Assembly: GCA_902791865.1 (NCBI GenBank)
Contig: CADAXK010000005.1
Span: 87,206 to 151,205 of the forward strand
Source of the DNA: an uncultured Bacteroidia bacterium
GTDB lineage: Bacteria > Bacteroidota > Bacteroidia > Bacteroidales > ML635J-15
Direction of reading: 5' to 3'
DNA length: 64,000 nt
This document shows positions 59,915 through 64,000 of the stretch, piece by piece (the first letter of the stretch is position 1; each line of letters opens with the position of its first letter). A program made the translations under genes and the position numbers. The notes beneath the pieces are model-generated. The model did not search any database. It was given only the letters and a program-made list of their open reading frames with translations, and was not told the DNA's origin.

Positions 59915-62113
59915 TTATTCTACAATGAATTGCTCAACATACACCTTGTCTGCCGTGATAATTCTTACGAAATATGCACCCTGATGAAGATTGTAGTTCA
60001 AGTTCATCATTTCTCCATCTGTAACATTGATGTCGCGACTATCAATAACAATTCCCCTGGTATCTATCAGTTGGAAAGTTGTCTTACCTTCAATTCCACC
60101 GAAATCAATGTTGAAAATACCATTGTTTGGATTCGGGAAAACAGCAATCGAAGCAGACGTAATCTCTTCAACTGCATCATTTTCTGTAAAAGTTACCGAA
60201 ATGCTATGGTTGTCCCTTACATTTTCAAATGTATAGGCACCACCTTCAAGAGAACCTGTAACATCCTCATCATCAACAAAAACCGATTCTATTTTATATT
60301 GTTCGTCTGCCGTTATGGTAAAAGTAATATCATTTCCGCAAACTACAGCAACTATTCCATTTTCGCCTTCCGGAGAAATTGTTCCGTGCTCACCAGCATT
60401 AACTGCTATATTATAGTTTATCAAGCCGAAAGTAACAACAACTGTTATTTCTTCGGTTACATTTTCAATTGTATATGATCCATTTGTAAGTTCAACCTCG
60501 TTTCCATTGACTGTTGCCGATACAACTTCGTAGCAGTCGTCTGGAGTCGCTGTAAAACTGAAATCTGTGCCATAGTCAACTGCTTGAGTTCCAAGCGGAC
60601 TAACATTGCCGCCTTCGTTTGCATTGACAACAACAATAACTTGCCCTTCTGGAATCGAATCGAATATTGCACCCAATGTGTGATTTCTTGTTATATTTTG
60701 GAATGTATAAGAACTCATAGTGCCAACGCTGTCACCATCAACCAGTACGGCATGAATCATAAAGCCGGAATCTGGCGTTATAGTAAATGTCTTGTCCTCA
60801 CCGCAATTAACTTCAACAATGCCATTTTCGCCAATAGGAGCAATTGCTCCGTTTTCGGTATCACTTATAGTTATATTATAGGTTATTATGCTGAAAGTTA
60901 CATTTATGGTTTGTGGTTCTGTAACATTTTGCATTGTGTATGAATTATTTTCAAGCTCAACTTCTTCTCCGTTGACAGTAACGGAGGCAATTTGGTGGCA
61001 ATTGTCAGGAACGACTTGGAAAGTATAATCTTCTCCATAGTCAACATAATCATTACCATTTGTCTCAATATCGCCACCATCATTGGTAATTAATTCTATG
61101 TGAACAATAGGCCTGAATGTCGCCATAATAGTGTGGTCTGCACTTATATTCCTAAAAGTATAAACGCCGTCAACAAGGTCTTCTGCGACATCTATTTCGT
61201 TTTCGGTTCCAGCATCAACTATTACGCTTCCAATTCGGTAGTTTTCGTTGGGTGTGATGGTAAAAGCCTTGCTTGAACCGCCATATACAGTAACTTCTCC
61301 GCTAGGTGTAATGGTTCCATTTTCAGCAGCAGATGCTGTAATTGTATGAATTGTCTGGTAATGAATAACGCCTACAGCATCAAGGTCGAAACCGCAGGAA
61401 TGAAATGGAGTTGGGAAGGGATCATTAATTATATTCCCCTCTGAATCGTATGTGCCATATCTTGGATCTATCGAACCTACAACATCAACAAGTCTGATAT
61501 GGGTAATGTTGTAAATATCAATGTTCGGTTCGTCTGCCAACTCTGCCAAATCAAAAGGATAGCCATAAAATACAGGGAATACACCTGCTAAATTTGTAAG
61601 AAGATTCGAATTTTCATAACCGAACCCGCCAACTTGTGTATCTGTTTGCACATGCGAAACTGCGGGAAAACGTACGAAATCAATGCCATTGCTACTGACT
61701 TCCACAAAGGCTAGTTCGTAAAAAACAATGGAATCCTGATTCGGTACAGCATTAGGAATCAATGCGTTCTCGAAAACAGCGAAATCATGTCCCTCACCAT
61801 TGGCAATCGGCCTTTCAAATTGCAATGTGATATATCCTCCATCGCCAAGACTAATGAACTGACCATTTGCTGGTCCATAACAATTGTCAACTGTTCCATA
61901 GAAAGCATGGTTTGAAGTTATGCCCAAAACATTATCGGTATATGTAAATGTAGTATCTGAAATTTTAACATAACCGCGTACTATTTCTGCCGAGGTAGCC
62001 CAACCAATAAAAGCCGATGAATCGGCATGCATGGCAAGTGGGTTGGATAGTCCCTGTGCCGACAGCGATAACGATAGCAAAAAAGCAGCAACTACGAGTA
62101 TAAAATTTTTCAT
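59915..62113 (-). CDS. B12-locus surface protein with InlB-like repeats, T9SS type A
   Basis: 732 residues. Signal peptide FILVVAAFLLSLSLSAQG. Residues ~20-250 form a beta-rich domain (GDGGYITLQFERPIANGEG; HDFAVFENAL; FVEVSSNGIDFVRFP; FDLDAVGV) seen in 'cell surface proteins' near btuB genes. Five divergent InlB B-repeats follow (each starting near ENGTITP or similar and ending near T-F). The end is a type A sorting domain (VFPNPNNGIFNIDF...VEQFIVE). Stop lies four bases before the btuB start. Likely part of an extracellular B12 capture complex; binding is inferred from context only. Confidence 0.8.
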   Translation of the reverse strand: MKNFILVVAAFLLSLSLSAQGLSNPLAMHADSSAFIGWATSAEIVRGYVKISDTTFTYTDNVLGITSNHAFYGTVDNCYGPANGQFISLGDGGYITLQFERPIANGEGHDFAVFENALIPNAVPNQDSIVFYELAFVEVSSNGIDFVRFPAVSHVQTDTQVGGFGYENSNLLTNLAGVFPVFYGYPFDLAELADEPNIDIYNITHIRLVDVVGSIDPRYGTYDSEGNIINDPFPTPFHSCGFDLDAVGVIHYQTIHTITASAAENGTITPSGEVTVYGGSSKAFTITPNENYRIGSVIVDAGTENEIDVAEDLVDGVYTFRNISADHTIMATFRPIVHIELITNDGGDIETNGNDYVDYGEDYTFQVVPDNCHQIASVTVNGEEVELENNSYTMQNVTEPQTINVTFSIITYNITISDTENGAIAPIGENGIVEVNCGEDKTFTITPDSGFMIHAVLVDGDSVGTMSSYTFQNITRNHTLGAIFDSIPEGQVIVVVNANEGGNVSPLGTQAVDYGTDFSFTATPDDCYEVVSATVNGNEVELTNGSYTIENVTEEITVVVTFGLINYNIAVNAGEHGTISPEGENGIVAVVCGNDITFTITADEQYKIESVFVDDEDVTGSLEGGAYTFENVRDNHSISVTFTENDAVEEITSASIAVFPNPNNGIFNIDFGGIEGKTTFQLIDTRGIVIDSRDINVTDGEMMNLNYNLHQGAYFVRIITADKVYVEQFIVE

Positions 62114-62134
62114 AACTAAGTCCCTTTAAAATGA

Positions 62135-62167
62135 TTCAGTGGAACGGGGAATACCCATCCCACTGAA
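62135..62167 (-). promoter_or_regulatory. Intercistronic hairpin
   Basis: TTCAGTGG/CCACTGAA arms (62135-62142 and 62160-62167) with inner GGG/CCC pairing, in the 84-base gap between the two T9SS genes. No T run, so it more likely protects or processes mRNA than terminates it. Confidence 0.5.
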
Positions 62168-62197
62168 ATCTTCTGTACAAACTAACCTATTATTAAA

Positions 62198-64000
62198 CTA
62201 TTCAATAACAATTTGCTCAACATAAACTTTATCACCGCTGATGATTCTTACAAAGTAAGTACCAGCATTGAGGCTGTGGTTGAAGTTCATGGTTTCTCCG
62301 CTCATAACATTGATGTCGAGAGTTTCAACAATAGTTCCGCGAGCATCGATGAGCTGATAGGCTGCATCACCTTCGATGTTGCTGAAGTCGATGCTGAACA
62401 TACCGTTATTCGGGTTCGGGTAGATTGACATCGAACCAGCGTTGAGCATATCAGCAGATGATACAGGAACGAATGTTACGCTGAGAGTATGGTTTGTTTC
62501 AACTGCTGCGAATGTGTATGTGTAACCTGCAAGTTCTTCGGTTGTTAAGGTAATTTCTTCTTCGTCAACAGTGAGAGTACCAATCTGGTAGTTTTCAGCA
62601 GGAGTGATTACAAATGCTGGTGTTGCACCTTCGTTTACAACAACAGGAGCAATAACTTCTTCATCGTTGTATTTAACTGTTCCGTTTTCACCTGCGTTAA
62701 CAGTGATAGTGTAGGTAGGTACTGGTATTGCCTCGAATGTAACTGCGAGTGTGATGTTTGCCATTACAGGATCGAATGTGTAGGTAAATCCACCCAACTG
62801 TTGCTGCGTAAGTTCTACTGTATCTCCACCAACTGTAAGAACATCAATCTGATAGCCTGTTTCAGGAGTGATTTCAAATTCTGGAGTTGCACCTTCATTT
62901 ACTTCGATAGGAGCAGAAACCAAAGCATCGTTATATAAAACGGTACCGTGTTCTCCAGCGTTAACAGTGATTGTGTAGGTAGGAATCAACTCGAATGTTG
63001 CGTTGATTGTGTGGTTAGCTGTTACATTTCTGAATGTGTAGAAGAAAGCTTCGTCGCCTGCAACAACATTTTCGGTAACATCAGTTTCGTTTTCGGTTTC
63101 TGCATCAACTACAACAGCAGCAATGCGGTATCCTTCTGCAGGAGTGATTGTGAATTCTGCATTTTCACCTTCTTCAACTGTTACTTCTGCTGGAGTGATA
63201 GTTCCGTTTTCACCAGCAGTTGCTGTGATTATGTATGTAGGAATCAACTCGAAAGTAGCGTTAATAGTGTGATTTGCTGTTACATTTACGAATGTGTAAA
63301 CACCATCAATAATGTTTTCGGTAACGTTGGCTTCGTTTTCTGTAGCAGCATCAACAATAACGCTTGCAATACGGTAACCTTCGGATGGCGTAATTTCAAA
63401 CTCTTTATTAGAACCATAGAAAACTTCAATTTCTCCGTTTGGAGTAATAGATCCGTTTTCACCAGCAGTTGCTGTGATTGTTACAGGTGCCATTGCACCG
63501 AAATCGTCCATGCTAAAATAATAAGGTGTCATTGGATCACTGCCAAGAGCCTCAAAATACAAACTATCAGCACCATTAATCCACGAAAGGTCAACAAATG
63601 TCCAGTCGTCCATCTTGTATGTTCTGTCTTCCCTGAAGTCTGCCATTACAACCTCACGATTGTCTAGTTCTGTTCCATTTGCGTATGCTGTAATGCTAAT
63701 TGAAAAGTAATTGTGATTTTCAATAAATCCAGCATTTTCATCGTCAACATACTTCGATACGTATGTAGGCAAGCAGAAATAAGCGCCACGGTTTGTAAAG
63801 TCACCAGAATGCTCGGTATCAATCTTTATGGCAGATGTATTATACCATCCCATGTAGCAGTTCACATAGTTTGACGAATTTCCGTTACCATGTCCAACGG
63901 CTGCCGAATAGTTTGTATATGAATAAGTATCGACATCTGTTTCATTAGTGTAAACAAAGCCTTCAAGATAAGCATACTCAGGACCATAGTCCTCATCATA
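62198..64000 (-). CDS. DUF4465 protein with InlB-like repeats, T9SS type A (5' end beyond window)
   Basis: Open to the window edge; 600 residues visible. The DUF4465 pattern is clear: YLEGFVYTNETDVDTYSYTN, GNGSSNYVNCY, MADFREDRTYKMDDWTFVDL, and YYFSMDDFG. Four divergent InlB B-repeats follow (AGENGSITPNGEIEV and equivalents), then a type A sorting domain (IYPNPNNGMFSIDF...VEQIVIE) nearly matching the next gene's. DUF4465 proteins of Bacteroides B12 loci (BtuH type) are reported cobalamin binders on the cell surface; there they are lipoproteins, whereas this one ends with a T9SS signal. First visible gene of the operon. Confidence 0.85.
   Translation of the reverse strand, partial: YDEDYGPEYAYLEGFVYTNETDVDTYSYTNYSAAVGHGNGNSSNYVNCYMGWYNTSAIKIDTEHSGDFTNRGAYFCLPTYVSKYVDDENAGFIENHNYFSISITAYANGTELDNREVVMADFREDRTYKMDDWTFVDLSWINGADSLYFEALGSDPMTPYYFSMDDFGAMAPVTITATAGENGSITPNGEIEVFYGSNKEFEITPSEGYRIASVIVDAATENEANVTENIIDGVYTFVNVTANHTINATFELIPTYIITATAGENGTITPAEVTVEEGENAEFTITPAEGYRIAAVVVDAETENETDVTENVVAGDEAFFYTFRNVTANHTINATFELIPTYTITVNAGEHGTVLYNDALVSAPIEVNEGATPEFEITPETGYQIDVLTVGGDTVELTQQQLGGFTYTFDPVMANITLAVTFEAIPVPTYTITVNAGENGTVKYNDEEVIAPVVVNEGATPAFVITPAENYQIGTLTVDEEEITLTTEELAGYTYTFAAVETNHTLSVTFVPVSSADMLNAGSMSIYPNPNNGMFSIDFSNIEGDAAYQLIDARGTIVETLDINVMSGETMNFNHSLNAGTYFVRIISGDKVYVEQIVIE

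Overview
The window is chromosomal DNA from a member of the Bacteroidota, most likely an anaerobic Bacteroidales. The evidence is: promoters of the Bacteroidetes type (a -7 element TAnnTTTG, often with TTTG or TTG about 20 nt upstream); several proteins ending in type IX secretion (T9SS) sorting domains of type A (YPNP...) or type B (FTPNGDGVND); an OPX/Wzc exopolysaccharide set; an oxygen-sensitive [FeFe]-hydrogenase maturase (HydE); and a BtuB/DUF4465 vitamin B12 uptake operon. I cannot place it to genus. I see no rRNA, tRNA, CRISPR array, transposase or phage gene.

Layout. 1-2.8 kb: two tandem T9SS-secreted paralogues with matching terminators. 2.8-4.3 kb: four 33-bp repeats in front of an AAA/DUF4143 ATPase. 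4.3-9.1 kb (minus): mnmE, an M49-like metallopeptidase lipoprotein and a zinc-ribbon membrane protein, separated by dispersed repeats. 9.3-14.2 kb (plus): hemerythrin protein, LuxR regulator, GT-C/TPR membrane protein, hydE. 14.3-20.2 kb (minus): a tight dapB-lepB-lepB-like-WbqC-lgt-aminotransferase cluster. 20.3-22.9 kb (plus): a cobalamin riboswitch leading into a family I CoA-transferase, then two small membrane proteins. 22.9-25.2 kb (minus): flippase and glycosyltransferase. 25.3-36.7 kb (plus): cation antiporter, exopolysaccharide export genes, a lytic transglycosylase, uvrA, recF and small proteins. 37-41 kb (minus): secreted unknown, esterase, voltage-gated K+ channel, rpiB, an Fn3-type lipoprotein. 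41.2-44.2 kb (plus): murB, mltG and a GH114-like lipoprotein. 44.3-56.4 kb (minus): HU/SPOR protein, then two giant surface proteins (1436 and 1958 aa) sharing a Cys-containing/glycine-rich N-terminal module but carrying different T9SS signals, and a truncated third copy. 56.4-64 kb (minus): a second cobalamin riboswitch, and a BtuG-like/BtuB/T9SS-protein/DUF4465 uptake operon running off the window end.

Themes. Vitamin B12 recurs three times: an uptake operon whose extracellular binding candidates are T9SS cargo; a riboswitch on a CoA-transferase; and a riboswitch that points away from the uptake genes into a leader-peptide remnant and the giant-adhesin locus. Genome plasticity is a second theme. 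It includes dispersed inverted-repeat elements at about 5.9, 7.9 and 50.1 kb, a 45-bp palindrome that sits in frame inside the BtuG-like signal peptide, a 693-bp-period duplication in SprB-type repeats, and a tandem LepB paralogue that has lost its catalytic residues. These are the items I consider most worth following up.
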